Position numbers and translations under genes: made by a program | Part shown: in pieces, positions 53,255 through 63,407 of the stretch | Layout of the letters: every line of letters begins with the position of its first letter | Position numbering within the stretch: position 1 is the stretch's first letter | Notes under the pieces: model-generated | Seen by the model: the letters and a program-made list of their open reading frames with translations, nothing else | Database searches by the model: none | Told to the model about the DNA's origin: nothing | Assembly: GCA_964503895.1 (NCBI GenBank) | Contig: CAZDCF010000004.1 | Location: 1-64,000 of the forward strand | Origin: Nitronereus sp964503895 | GTDB lineage: Bacteria; Nitrospirota; Nitrospiria; Nitrospirales; UBA8639 | Reading direction: 5' to 3' | DNA: 64,000 nucleotides

Positions 53255-53449
53255 TTATGACCACCCTCGCCGTTGGGCCAGTAAAAAATCCTCGGTTTCC
53301 AAATCAATGCCGCAAACTGGACATTCATAGGGCTGATCAGGTTGAGGAATAGACAACTCTTTGTCCTGAATACGGCCCTGGCAAACATGGTAGTAATGTC
53401 CGCCTGAATGTTCAGAATCTAAAGGATCGTTTTCAAATTTTAAAATCAT
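53255..53449 (-). CDS. Small protein with one CxxC motif
   Basis: A 64-residue soluble protein, not recognised. The ATG at 53449 has GGGGAG before it; an in-frame TTG six codons upstream would swallow that site. It has SGGHYYHVCQGR in the first half and ECPVCGIDLE in the second, so three cysteines and a nearby His pair could bind one zinc. The genome context (mreB upstream) gives no clue. Confidence 0.6.
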   Translation of the reverse strand: MILKFENDPLDSEHSGGHYYHVCQGRIQDKELSIPQPDQPYECPVCGIDLETEDFLLAQRRGWS

Positions 53450-53588
53450 GTCATGCTCCCCGTGCAAAACCGTCTGGACCCCTTATAACAGTCCTAAGAA
53501 ATCCTATGCAATTCCGCACTAACTACCATCACAACCAATGCTCATAGACAAGTAAATCCTCGCACAACCAGGAACAAAGAGGAAAAAG

Positions 53589-54638
53589 CTACCCTCTACC
53601 GCGTTTAGACGAGAGAAAAGAAACCTTTTTAAACAGTTCAATTTTATCCAAAATTTTTCCGACCCCCAGCACCACGGAGGTAAGTGGATCATTCACTATA
53701 TTCATTGGTAGGTTGGTTTCTTCCTGAAACCTCGTAGCCAACCCCGGAAGCATTGCACCTCCCCCGGTAACCACAACCCCTCGATCAATAATATCTCCTG
53801 CTAATTCAGGAGGGGTATTTTCTAATAATGTTCGCAAGGCATTGACAATCACATGAATTGGCTCTTCCAGGGCCTCACGAATTTCTGCATCGTTCACTTC
53901 TACCGTTCGAGGAATACCGGAAAGCACATCCCGACCTTTGACCATAATGATTTTGCATTCATCAAAAGGGTAAGCTGAACCCACTTCGACCTTGACCTTC
54001 TCCGCCATATGATCGCCGATGAGTAAATTGTACCGGCGCTTAAGGTAGCCCATAATCGCTTCATCCATTTGGTCACCAGCCACCTTAACAGATTCACTAC
54101 ACACAATTCCGCCTAGGGAAATCACAGCAATATCTGTCGTTCCCCCTCCGATGTCCACGACCATGCTCCCTGAAGGTTCCGTAATGGGAAGCCCCGCGCC
54201 AATGGCCGCTGCCACCGGCTCTTCGATTAAATGCACTTCACGAGACCCCGCATGCATGGCAGATTCTCGAACCGCTCGCTGCTCAACTTCAGTGATTCGA
54301 GATGGCACCCCAATAATACAACGGGGACGGACAAACGAATTTCGATTATGCGCCTTCGTAATAAAGTACCTGAGCATCCTCTCAGTCATGGCAAAATCAG
54401 CAATCACGCCTCCTTTAATCGGGCGGATAACGACAATATTGCCTGGAGTCCGGCCAACCATGCGCTTGGCCTCAACACCCACGGCCAAAACCGTATTGCT
54501 TTTCTTTTCAATAGCAACCACCGACGGCTCGTTCAGGACAATTCCCTTTCCGCAAACGTAAACCAGCGTGGTAGCTGTCCCAAGATCAATGGCCAAGTCA
54601 CTCGAAAACCGCCCTAATATGCCACCAACAAAACCCAC
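53589..54638 (-). CDS. mreB: Rod shape-determining protein MreB
   Basis: Bacterial actin that guides lateral cell-wall synthesis. The actin-fold nucleotide motifs are present: phosphate 1 in AIDLGTATTLVYV, connect 1 and phosphate 2 in MVVDIGGGTTDIAVISLG, and the adenosine motif GVVVTGGGAML. Length (349) is normal. mreC and mreD, often next, are not adjacent here; only an M23 peptidase gene diverges upstream. The organism is therefore expected to be rod-, curved- or spiral-shaped. Confidence 0.96.
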   Translation of the reverse strand: MGFVGGILGRFSSDLAIDLGTATTLVYVCGKGIVLNEPSVVAIEKKSNTVLAVGVEAKRMVGRTPGNIVVIRPIKGGVIADFAMTERMLRYFITKAHNRNSFVRPRCIIGVPSRITEVEQRAVRESAMHAGSREVHLIEEPVAAAIGAGLPITEPSGSMVVDIGGGTTDIAVISLGGIVCSESVKVAGDQMDEAIMGYLKRRYNLLIGDHMAEKVKVEVGSAYPFDECKIIMVKGRDVLSGIPRTVEVNDAEIREALEEPIHVIVNALRTLLENTPPELAGDIIDRGVVVTGGGAMLPGLATRFQEETNLPMNIVNDPLTSVVLGVGKILDKIELFKKVSFLSSKRGRG

Positions 54639-54949
54639 GTCAACTCCTTATTCCGTTGAAGTATTTAACCTTGATGAAACGACCATGAATTTTTAAAACC
54701 TGAGATCAAGGAGATGCGGTGCGCTCCCTCTCATCCTTTTGACAACTAGGAAACCCATTCTCGCCGAAATTACAATTAAGTCAAGGAAGAAATTCGCCGC
54801 CAGATGGGGATGTAAGCCCACTTCCCTATTGAGCTGCAGCCGAAAACACCTCAGTCCCTGAACACCCCTCTTTCATTCCACCTCACTCCATTAGGCCAAA
54901 TCTACTTTCTTGTTGACGGAATTGAATTATCTTGTTATTCCCCATATAC

Positions 54950-56386
54950 GTGAATAAAAAAATCGTGTTCTATTTTATAGCTCTGGCTATCGTCGCGGCT
55001 TATATTGCTCTAGTCGGCTCTATTCGGTGGGGTGACAACACACCTCCCAGTATTTCCCTTGCTGAGCCATTCACCCTAGTTGGACCTCAAACTCCTCTGT
55101 CCGTTCATATCGAAGACAACGGAACCGGTCTGCAAGAAGTATCCGTTCGTCTTATTCAGAACCTGAAACAGTACACGCTCGCTGAAGAACGCTTTCCTTC
55201 CCACGGGGTCCTTTCGTTAGGGAGCGGCACGCAACATACCTACGATCTCAATATTGTGCCATTTAGCGACGCCGTACCTAAACAACGGGGGCCAGCGACC
55301 TTGGTCATCACCGCCAGGGATTATTCATGGCGAGGATTCTTTGAGGGTAACTGGGCTCGGTTTGATCAAGATTTCACCGTCAAATTCACGCCACCTAAAT
55401 TAGAATCGTTATCTATCCCTTTACCTGTGACCCAAGGAGGAGCAGGGGTAGTTTTTTTCCGGACTTCTGATGATGCCAAAACTTTTGGAGTCAAAATTGG
55501 CGAAGCATTTTTCCCAGGTCATCCAACACCTGGCGAAGAATATAATTATTTCTCTCTCATCGCGTTCCCTCATAACCTGCCGGTTAAGACACCGGTACAG
55601 CTTGTAGCTGACGATGGATTGGGTAACAAAGCAGTCCAAACAGTTGACATTAAAATCATTCCAAAAAAATGGAGAACTCGAGACATCAATATAAGTGACC
55701 GGTTTATTCAACGAACGGTGCTCCCTATTATCTCGCAAACCCCGGAAATTGAAGACCAAGGAAACCCACTCAAAAATTTTCTTTCCGTGAATAACGGTTT
55801 GCGAACCACCAATGCTAAGCAGCTGAAAGAATTAGCCATCACGAGCAAGCCGAAATTTATGTGGCAAGGCAAGTTCACGCAGTTATCGAAATCCCAAGTC
55901 GAAGCAGCATTTGCAGATCACCGTAAATATTTCTACCACGGCAAGATCGTCGACACCCAATATCATTTAGGTTTTGATTTGGCTGTCACCAAACATTACC
56001 CCGTGGAAGCAGCAAATCGAGGAGAAGTTATCCTTGCGGAATACTTTGGAATTTATGGCAATACAATCGTAATCGACCACGGGTATGGCCTGCAATCATT
56101 GTACGCACATTTGTCATCATCGAAAGTCAAAAAGGGCGATATGGTTGCCAGAGGCCAAATCATCGCGCGATCAGGCATGACCGGGTTGGCCGGAGGTGAC
56201 CATTTACATTTTAGTCTGTTGCTTAACGGTGTCCAGATCAATCCGATTGAATGGTGGGACCCAAAATGGGTGAAATCTCGCATCAGCGAACGGCTTCGAA
56301 GGAACGAGCCCGTTGATCCCAAAAGCTTATTACCCGGCGAATTGTTACCATCGCCGTTCCCCTATGCACCACCACCAAAATTTTAA
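54950..56386 (+). CDS. Membrane-anchored M23-family peptidase (LytM domain)
   Basis: Murein endopeptidase-type protein with an N-terminal membrane anchor (about residues 4-22), a long beta-rich region and a C-terminal M23 domain. The zinc and catalytic residues are in YHLGFDLA (His, Asp), LYAHLS and GDHLHFSLL (HxH). All are kept, so it is likely active on peptide cross-bridges. The start is uncertain: a GTG at 54950 directly precedes the anchor, with TTG at 54932 as an option. TTGACG (54913) and TATTCC (54936), 17 nt apart, could be a promoter giving an almost leaderless GTG message. It diverges from mreB. Confidence 0.88.
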   Translation: MNKKIVFYFIALAIVAAYIALVGSIRWGDNTPPSISLAEPFTLVGPQTPLSVHIEDNGTGLQEVSVRLIQNLKQYTLAEERFPSHGVLSLGSGTQHTYDLNIVPFSDAVPKQRGPATLVITARDYSWRGFFEGNWARFDQDFTVKFTPPKLESLSIPLPVTQGGAGVVFFRTSDDAKTFGVKIGEAFFPGHPTPGEEYNYFSLIAFPHNLPVKTPVQLVADDGLGNKAVQTVDIKIIPKKWRTRDINISDRFIQRTVLPIISQTPEIEDQGNPLKNFLSVNNGLRTTNAKQLKELAITSKPKFMWQGKFTQLSKSQVEAAFADHRKYFYHGKIVDTQYHLGFDLAVTKHYPVEAANRGEVILAEYFGIYGNTIVIDHGYGLQSLYAHLSSSKVKKGDMVARGQIIARSGMTGLAGGDHLHFSLLLNGVQINPIEWWDPKWVKSRISERLRRNEPVDPKSLLPGELLPSPFPYAPPPKF

Positions 56387-56566
56387 AAAGAATGTTGAAA
56401 ATCTCAAAACACCAATCACAGGCAAAAATATTAAAAAGGTCCTGTCCAGCGAGGCCACAGAATTTTAGGCACGCAGAATGTACAGCGCAGTGCATAAAAA
56501 TGACAAAAGACTAAGAACGTAGCTGGCAGACTTTTTCGACATTTTGGCAAAGGGTCCAATAATCTA

Positions 56567-58999
56567 ATGGCACAGCGACCCCGAACACCCGCAAATCGAA
56601 ACACCGCCAAAGAACACTTCACAACTGTTCCCCTTGATGAAACAACACGACAACGGTACCTGAACTACGCTCTTTCCGTCATTACTTCTCGAGCATTACC
56701 CGATGTTCGTGACGGCCTCAAGCCTGTCCAACGCCGCATTCTTTTTTCCATGTTTCACAACCATCGATTACTACCCGAGCGTCCGCCTATTAAAAGCGCA
56801 AAGGTGGTAGGATCGGTCATTGGGGAATGGCACCCGCATGGCGACTCCGCAGTTTATGACGCTATGGCGCGCATGGCACAATGGTGGTCGCTTCGTGCTC
56901 CATTGGTTGATGGACATGGAAACTTCGGTAGTCTAGACGGCGACCCACCTGCCGCATATCGGTATACCGAAGCCAAACTCACCCCAATCGCGCTCGAACT
57001 GCTTAACGAGCTCAACAAAGACACCGTTAATTTTCAAGCCAATTACGATGGCAAGGATGAAGAACCGCTGGTCCTACCTTCCCGGTTTCCGAATCTGCTC
57101 GTTAACGGCTCCACAGGCATTGCCGTGGGCATGGCCACCAACATACCGCCCCATAATCTCGGTGAAGTGATTGAAAGCGCCATTGCCTTAATCAGTGATC
57201 GCAAGATTTCGATTTCTGATCTGATGAAATACATCAAGGGCCCCGATTTCCCCACTGGCGGAGAAATCCTCAATAGCCGAGCCGAATTAAGAGAAATTTA
57301 TGAAACCGGCCAGGGGCCTGTGCGTTTGCGAGGAGAATTCAAGGTGGAACCACATAAGGGCGGGAAATCGGAAATCATCATCACTTCGATTCCCTTTGCC
57401 GTGGATAAGGCCAGCATTGTAGAACGCATCGGCGAACTAATTGCTCTCAGAAAAATCCCACAATTAATCGATATCCGAGACGAATCCACAACAGACGTTC
57501 GGATTGCCCTGGAACTGCAAAATGATGCTGATCCCAACTTAGCCATGGCCTATTTGTTTAAAAACACACCACTCCAAAATACTTTTTCCGTCAATCTCAC
57601 GTGCTTGATTCCCAAAACAGGCGCCGCCACATCCCAGCCGCAATGCTTGAACCTAAAGAATATTCTCGAAGAATTCATTGACTTTCGCTTTAAGACAATC
57701 AAACGCCGCTATTCCTATGATCTGCGAATTCTCGAACAACGAACTCATATTCTATCAGGTTTTAAAACTATCTTTGATGCGTTAGACCAAATCCTCAAAA
57801 TCATCAGGCAAAGCGATGGCAAGGCGGACTCAGCGGAAAAACTCAAACGCCATTTCCGTCTTGACGAAGTGCAAACCAATGCGATTCTGGAAACCCCAAT
57901 CTATAAGCTCTCTCGCACGGAAATCAAAAAGATGTTGGATGAATTAGTGGATAAAAAGAAACAAGCCAAAGAGTTGCAAACCCTACTCACATCAAAAACA
58001 AAACTTTGGAATGCGGTAAAGAAAGAATTTCAAGAGGTCACAAAAACCTATAGAGATAAACGCCGAACCAAAGTTGGTCGACGCCAAACCGAAGAACTCG
58101 AATTCGATCCAGAAGCCTATATCGTCAAGGAAGATGCCGTTATCACAATTTCCACGGACGGCTGGATTCGTCGAGTGGGCATGGTGAAAGATTTATCGAA
58201 AGCCCGACTTCGTGAAGGTGACTCGCTTTTGGCTGCTCTCGTCGGCAGTACAGTGAACACCATCGTCTGTTTTTCCAATTTTGGAAGCGCCTATACCATT
58301 CGCGCCGGAGATATTCCGCCGGCCCGAAGTGGCTACGGTGATCCTGCCCAAAAATTGTTCAAATTCAAAGATGGGGAACGGATTATCGCGGCGTTAAGTT
58401 TGGATCCAAGATTTTATTCGGCCCCACCCCTATCCACTAAAAAAATGGCTCGAGTGCTTCCACTATTCGACGGCACAACTGTCGGCGGAGATGCACCGGT
58501 CTCGTTGGGACAGGTGATGGCCGTATCTTCAGCAGGCATGGGCGTACGTTTTGATTTGGCTCCCTTCAAAGAACCGTCCACTCGCCTCGGACGAAAATTC
58601 ATGAAGGTTCGTGATGGCGAAGAAGTCGTAAATGTAGAGGCCATAAGCCTTGTTTCAAAAACACCCATTATCGGCGTAGTTTCACGAAAGGGACGGGTCT
58701 TGCTGTGCAAGGCAGAAGAAGTCGGGCTACTCTCAGGTCCTGGTCGGGGTGTCACTGTTATCAAACTCGATTCGTCCGATCATCTCTTGGCATCACGCCT
58801 ACTTTACCAAAAAGACGATCAACTCGTGGCCCTCAAACAAGAAGGCGCCAAGTTGTCGATATCCATCAGAAAGTACCAACCCGTTGGCCGCGGAGGAAAG
58901 GGCCATACCCTTTTCAAACGGGGCAACCTCAAAAGCGTTGAGGCCCCACCCGTCGAACTTCCTGCTCTCGATTCAGAGAACGGCAAAAACAGCAACTAA
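56567..58999 (+). CDS. parC: DNA topoisomerase IV subunit A-type protein (ParC/GyrA family)
   Basis: Type IIA topoisomerase breakage-reunion subunit. The catalytic Tyr133 lies in AYRYTEAKL. The quinolone-determining region reads HPHGDSAVYDAM with the sensitive-type Ser94. The C-terminal half (about 490-800) forms a beta-pinwheel with weak repeats. The canonical gyrase GyrA-box (QRRGGRG) is absent, although QPVGRGGKG near the C-terminus resembles it. That leans to topoisomerase IV but does not settle it. The subunit B gene follows 222 nt later. Length is 810. Confidence 0.88.
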   Translation: MAQRPRTPANRNTAKEHFTTVPLDETTRQRYLNYALSVITSRALPDVRDGLKPVQRRILFSMFHNHRLLPERPPIKSAKVVGSVIGEWHPHGDSAVYDAMARMAQWWSLRAPLVDGHGNFGSLDGDPPAAYRYTEAKLTPIALELLNELNKDTVNFQANYDGKDEEPLVLPSRFPNLLVNGSTGIAVGMATNIPPHNLGEVIESAIALISDRKISISDLMKYIKGPDFPTGGEILNSRAELREIYETGQGPVRLRGEFKVEPHKGGKSEIIITSIPFAVDKASIVERIGELIALRKIPQLIDIRDESTTDVRIALELQNDADPNLAMAYLFKNTPLQNTFSVNLTCLIPKTGAATSQPQCLNLKNILEEFIDFRFKTIKRRYSYDLRILEQRTHILSGFKTIFDALDQILKIIRQSDGKADSAEKLKRHFRLDEVQTNAILETPIYKLSRTEIKKMLDELVDKKKQAKELQTLLTSKTKLWNAVKKEFQEVTKTYRDKRRTKVGRRQTEELEFDPEAYIVKEDAVITISTDGWIRRVGMVKDLSKARLREGDSLLAALVGSTVNTIVCFSNFGSAYTIRAGDIPPARSGYGDPAQKLFKFKDGERIIAALSLDPRFYSAPPLSTKKMARVLPLFDGTTVGGDAPVSLGQVMAVSSAGMGVRFDLAPFKEPSTRLGRKFMKVRDGEEVVNVEAISLVSKTPIIGVVSRKGRVLLCKAEEVGLLSGPGRGVTVIKLDSSDHLLASRLLYQKDDQLVALKQEGAKLSISIRKYQPVGRGGKGHTLFKRGNLKSVEAPPVELPALDSENGKNSN

Positions 59000-59221
59000 G
59001 TAAATCCCTCCTACGAAATAGATCCATCATTTCCTGGGCCCTAAGGGAAAATTCAGACCTTCCCCTTATCATCATGAACGGGCTCAAGGATCTGTTTTTG
59101 AATGCTAGAAGAAGCAACCCGATGGATTTCGTTTTTGTGAATTCACATCGCCGCATTAAGCTGATACACTCGTCGGGGACGCCCCACTTACTTTTTCCCA
59201 ACCCCCAAGTGGAAGATTTGT

Positions 59222-61153
59222 ATGGCAAAAAAATACGATGCAAGTGACATTGTTGTTTTAGAAGGCATTGAGCCGGTCAGGAAACGACCGGCGATGTATA
59301 TCGGTGGAACCGATAAAACTGGCCTACATCATCTCGTATGGGAAATTCTTGACAACGGGATCGACGAAGTGATCAACGGCTATGCTACAACAATTCTCGT
59401 CGAGCTTGATAAAAGTCGTGATGGAATTCGCATCACAGACAATGGACGTGGGATTCCTATTGATCAACACAAGAAATATAAAAAATCTGCATTAGAAATT
59501 ATCATGACTACACTGCATGCCGGTGGGAAATTTAAAACCGGCAGTTACATCCACTCCGGTGGATTGCACGGTGTAGGTGCTTCCGTGGTTAATGCATTAT
59601 CCAAACATATGACCGTGACGGTAAAGCGTGATGGCCGGGAATGGATACAATCCTATCAGGCTGGCAAACCTGAGAGCCCAGTCAAGAAGGGCGGAACGAT
59701 TCGCGGCACGGGCACATCTGTATATTTTCGACCAGACCATTTAATCTTCAACAAAAACACTCTGTTTGATCCCGGCCTATTAAGAGAGACTTTGGAAGCC
59801 AGGTCCTACCTTCACAAGGGCTTAAAAATTACCTTTAAGGATGGGACCACGGGACAAACACATCAATTTTTTCATGAGCAAGGCATTCAAGAATACCTCA
59901 CGAAGCTCGTTAAAGATCGAGGCAGAAAACCAACCGCTGAGTTTGTTTTTTATGTCTATCGAAAAATCGATGAAAACGGAGGCAATGGCGAAGGCTTCGC
60001 CATGGAAGTTGCGTTGCAATGGACGAATGAGCCAGCAGAATACATTCGCAGTTATGTGAATGGCATAGCAACAAACAGTGGCGGCACACATGAATTGGGA
60101 TTGCGCGGTGGAATTGTCAAAGCCGTGCGTAATTACATGGACACCCACAACCTCACACCTAAAGGTCTTACCATTCAGGCTGAAGATATTCGAGAAGGGC
60201 TTGCTTGCGTCTTAAGCATGCTTATTATGAATCCCCAATTCCAAGGTCAAACCAAAGATCGCTTAAACAACCAAGAAGTCCAGGGAATGGTTGACAATAC
60301 ACTACGTCCGGCCCTAGAGAATTTTTTGAACGTGAATAAATCAATAGCCGAGACTTTGGTGGGACGTATGATTCTCGCGGCCCGTGCCCGAGAAGCTTCT
60401 CGTGAAGCGTCGAAAGCAGTGATGCGAAAATCTGCCGTGAGCCATCGCTTAAACTTACCTGGCAAACTTGCGGATTGCCAAAGCACCGATCCAGGTGTCA
60501 GTGAACTATTTGTGGTCGAAGGAGATTCAGCAGGAGGCACAGCCAAACAGGGACGCAACCTTAAAACCCAAGCCATCTTCCCTATTCGCGGCAAGGTGTT
60601 GAATACTGAGGAACTCACATTAGGTAAAGTGGTGGAAAATAAAGAACTTGCGGATTTAGTGAAAGTATTAGGTTGCGGGATCGGCAAAGATTTTGATCTA
60701 CGAAAACTTCGCTATCACAAGATCATTTTGTTAATGGATGCCGATATCGACGGCTACCACATCTGCACCCTGCTTCTCACTTTTTTCTTCCGGCATTTGC
60801 CTGAACTCATCAAGCACGGGCACATGTTTATTGCTCAGCCACCGCTATACCGCATTGACATTGGCAAATACGTACATTGGGCCGGATCGGATGAAGAAAA
60901 AGAACGTATTTTGTCTGAAACTCGTTCCAAGTCCAAACCTACCATTAGTCGTTTCAAAGGCCTTGGCGAAATGTTCCCGCAACAATTAAAAGAAACCACT
61001 CTCAATCCTGCTACGCGACAACTTCTCAAAGTCAAATTGCAAGATGAACTCCACACTGACCGTACCTTCCATGACCTCATGGGCAAACGCACAGAAGCTC
61101 GCTACGAATTTTTGATGGCAAATGCAACACTAGCGAATAATTTGGATGTGTAA
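59222..61153 (+). CDS. parE: DNA topoisomerase IV subunit B-type protein (ParE/GyrB family)
   Basis: ATPase subunit of a type IIA topoisomerase. The GHKL ATP site has EILDNGIDEV and DNGRGIPID, with the glycine-rich loop SGGLHGVGASVVNALS. The Toprim domain has the EGDSAGGTAKQGR motif and DADIDGYHI metal site. Length (643) fits ParE and the shorter GyrB, without the 170-residue GyrB insert. It follows the subunit A gene on the same strand. Together they decatenate chromosomes or relax supercoils; which of the two pairs (Gyr or Par) this is cannot be fully proven here. Confidence 0.92.
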   Translation: MAKKYDASDIVVLEGIEPVRKRPAMYIGGTDKTGLHHLVWEILDNGIDEVINGYATTILVELDKSRDGIRITDNGRGIPIDQHKKYKKSALEIIMTTLHAGGKFKTGSYIHSGGLHGVGASVVNALSKHMTVTVKRDGREWIQSYQAGKPESPVKKGGTIRGTGTSVYFRPDHLIFNKNTLFDPGLLRETLEARSYLHKGLKITFKDGTTGQTHQFFHEQGIQEYLTKLVKDRGRKPTAEFVFYVYRKIDENGGNGEGFAMEVALQWTNEPAEYIRSYVNGIATNSGGTHELGLRGGIVKAVRNYMDTHNLTPKGLTIQAEDIREGLACVLSMLIMNPQFQGQTKDRLNNQEVQGMVDNTLRPALENFLNVNKSIAETLVGRMILAARAREASREASKAVMRKSAVSHRLNLPGKLADCQSTDPGVSELFVVEGDSAGGTAKQGRNLKTQAIFPIRGKVLNTEELTLGKVVENKELADLVKVLGCGIGKDFDLRKLRYHKIILLMDADIDGYHICTLLLTFFFRHLPELIKHGHMFIAQPPLYRIDIGKYVHWAGSDEEKERILSETRSKSKPTISRFKGLGEMFPQQLKETTLNPATRQLLKVKLQDELHTDRTFHDLMGKRTEARYEFLMANATLANNLDV

Positions 61154-61381
61154 ACAAATCACTGAGCGTTTAGGGAAACGAATCGGCTAGATATTTTTCT
61201 CATTATACAATTTCTCTTAGCGTCATTCGCCCACCGATAAATCTCCTCTCTAGAAAACTACCGCCGTCAAACAACCAAACTGGATTCCCAATTAAAGAGA
61301 CCTAGGAATGACTGAATTGTTCTCCAAGGTTCACTGCATCACTTTGTAAGGAGGAGCCAGAAGAGGTAGAATCTCCGCAGC

Positions 61382-63076
61382 ATGGATCCTCTCGAAATCG
61401 TCAAGCAATATCATAAACAAACCAAACATGAATTTAATCGATATGCTCGATCTCTTGGGTATATGGATTGGGCCAATCAGCCTGACCCGTTTCGCAGATA
61501 TGAGGAGGCACCGCTTATTAGATTGCCCCTATTAACCGCCGAAGATGAACCAACCTCTCCTTCTTATGACTCGCTCTATTCATCAGAAACTATTCTCTCT
61601 CAATCGGTAAATCTCAATAGCCTCTCTCGATTCTTTGAATACAGTCTGTCGATTACGGCCTGGAAAGAATATGGTGGAAACCGCTGGGCACTGCGCTCAA
61701 ATCCTTCAAGCGGCAATCTACATCCAACGGAAGGATATTTGCTTATCAGGAAAAAAGAAGGCTTACCTCTTGAACCAGGTCTGTATCATTACGCACCCAA
61801 GGAACACGGCCTGGAGTATCGAATGAAAGGCGAGAACAAATATATTGAGAATTTGCTTAAGCCCTTTCCTTTGCAATCATTTCTTATAGGATTAAGCTCT
61901 ATTCACTGGCGTGAGGCTTGGAAATATGGCGAGCGGGCATTTCGCTATTGCCAACATGATATTGGCCATGCAATTGGCACACTGAGGATTGCCGCTACAA
62001 CATTGGGATGGCGCGTTACAATTCTTTCGGGATTGGATGATAGAGCGGTCGGGACTCTCCTTGGACTGAATCGTCTTCATGAGTTTGAACAGACTGAACC
62101 TGAATTTCCAGAATTGATTTGTGTGGTATTTCCCGATGAGGCCTCTCAATTAGAAACCATACCCCTCTCACTTGATGAAGCGGCTATCGAAAGATGTGCA
62201 CAAGGACACTGGCAAGGCAAGCCCTGTCGGTTGAGTCGCGATAATCCGATCCCTTGGGAAATTATTGATGAGGTAACTAAGGCATCTTGGAAGCACTCTG
62301 AGGATCAAATTCTTCTCGCCCTTCCCCCCCCTTCGTCAAAACCTCACAACAAACCCAGGACGAAAGACCGTGAAGAAATCTCCGCGTACCAGATCATTCA
62401 CCAACGACGTAGTGCTGTATCGTTTGACGGAATCACCTCAATAGCGGCCAATCAATTTTTTACCATGCTGGAACGAGTCTTTCCAGAGCCTAAACTTCCC
62501 GTAAGCCAACGACCGATGCCATGGGATTTAATTGCTTGGGAACCAGCAATTCATCTTGCGTTATTTGTTCACCGGGTGGAAGGACTCTTGCCCGGCATGT
62601 ACATGTTTCTTCGAAACTCGCACATCAAGGATGCTTTTCAATCATCCATGCATAAGCAATTCATCTGGACGACTCCGAAAAATTGCCCAACAAGCTTTCC
62701 CTTATATCTTTTGGAAAGTGGAAACGCCCAAAACCTGGCCACACAGGTCAGTTGTGGGCAAGAGATCGCCGGCCAAAGCGCGTTTTCATTGGGAATGATT
62801 GCTGAGTTTGATGCCTCGCTTGAAAAACATGGTCCGTGGTTTTACAAGCGGCTCTTTTGGGAAGCTGGACTTGTTGGACAAGTGCTGTATCTCGAAGCCG
62901 AGGCAGCTGGCATACGTTCCACCGGCATTGGATGTTTTTCCGATGATCCAGTTCATCGGCTACTTGGGTGGTATCCCAACACACAATTTCAATCGTTGTA
63001 TCACTTCACAGTTGGTGGACCAGTTGAAGACCATCGACTCACAACATTGCCACCCTATACTGGTCATGTGACTTAA
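61382..63076 (+). CDS. Double SagB-type (ThcOx) nitroreductase-like dehydrogenase
   Basis: A 564-residue protein with two nitroreductase-fold halves of the SagB/ThcOx type, FMN oxidases used in RiPP azoline oxidation. The first half has the FMN segment NPSSGNLHPTEGYLL and HDIGHAIGTLRIAATTLGW. The second has QRRSAVSFDG near its start and FWEAGLVGQVLYLEAEAAGIRSTGIGCF. SagB proteins in RiPP clusters are single-fold; no cyclodehydratase, precursor peptide or transporter is visible here. AAGGAGGAG precedes the ATG by a longer-than-usual distance. Members with two halves also occur outside RiPP clusters, with unknown substrates. Confidence 0.85.
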   Translation: MDPLEIVKQYHKQTKHEFNRYARSLGYMDWANQPDPFRRYEEAPLIRLPLLTAEDEPTSPSYDSLYSSETILSQSVNLNSLSRFFEYSLSITAWKEYGGNRWALRSNPSSGNLHPTEGYLLIRKKEGLPLEPGLYHYAPKEHGLEYRMKGENKYIENLLKPFPLQSFLIGLSSIHWREAWKYGERAFRYCQHDIGHAIGTLRIAATTLGWRVTILSGLDDRAVGTLLGLNRLHEFEQTEPEFPELICVVFPDEASQLETIPLSLDEAAIERCAQGHWQGKPCRLSRDNPIPWEIIDEVTKASWKHSEDQILLALPPPSSKPHNKPRTKDREEISAYQIIHQRRSAVSFDGITSIAANQFFTMLERVFPEPKLPVSQRPMPWDLIAWEPAIHLALFVHRVEGLLPGMYMFLRNSHIKDAFQSSMHKQFIWTTPKNCPTSFPLYLLESGNAQNLATQVSCGQEIAGQSAFSLGMIAEFDASLEKHGPWFYKRLFWEAGLVGQVLYLEAEAAGIRSTGIGCFSDDPVHRLLGWYPNTQFQSLYHFTVGGPVEDHRLTTLPPYTGHVT

Positions 63077-63266
63077 GATGTTACGTTTTCGAGCTAGCTC
63101 GAGGAATCTCTTGCAGTCACCCCATGTAATAGGGTAGGGTATTTCCCTAACCAATTTAACAGAACGTCTTCTCGTCAACTCCAAGACGAACCCGGGCCGG
63201 TTAAACGGGACACCGAATACCAGACAGCAGATTAATGCAGGGGTTTACAAATAAAAGGAGGAAATC

Positions 63267-63356
63267 ATGAATCCATTAGATTCGATCCCTGGGACTATCG
63301 CGGCAGGGTTCGTACTGACCGTCGTGTTGTATTTTGTGGTAAAAATGCTTATGTAA
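63267..63356 (+). CDS. 29-residue single-pass membrane microprotein
   Basis: A short gene with a very strong ribosome site (AAAGGAGG, 6 nt before the ATG). It codes for MNPLDSIPGT followed by one membrane helix and ending VVKMLM. It lies about 50 nt before the PuuD-like gene and is likely on the same transcript. Small one-helix proteins of this kind are often accessory subunits of membrane oxidases or transporters, for example CydX- or CcoQ-like, but no sequence match is claimed. The near-perfect Shine-Dalgarno, sound reading frame and helix make it credible despite its length. Confidence 0.7.
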   Translation: MNPLDSIPGTIAAGFVLTVVLYFVVKMLM

Positions 63357-63407
63357 TTTCGCCATACACTATCTTATCGAACTGACTCCAACGAAAGAGG
63401 ATTGGCT

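Noticed and set aside
59822..60148. Minus-strand open frame inside parE
   Set aside because: Antisense shadow of a strongly conserved gene.
63090..63101. Perfect 12-bp palindrome CGAGCTAGCTCG after the SagB-like gene
   Set aside because: No T-run, no loop and no second copy, so no function can be supported.
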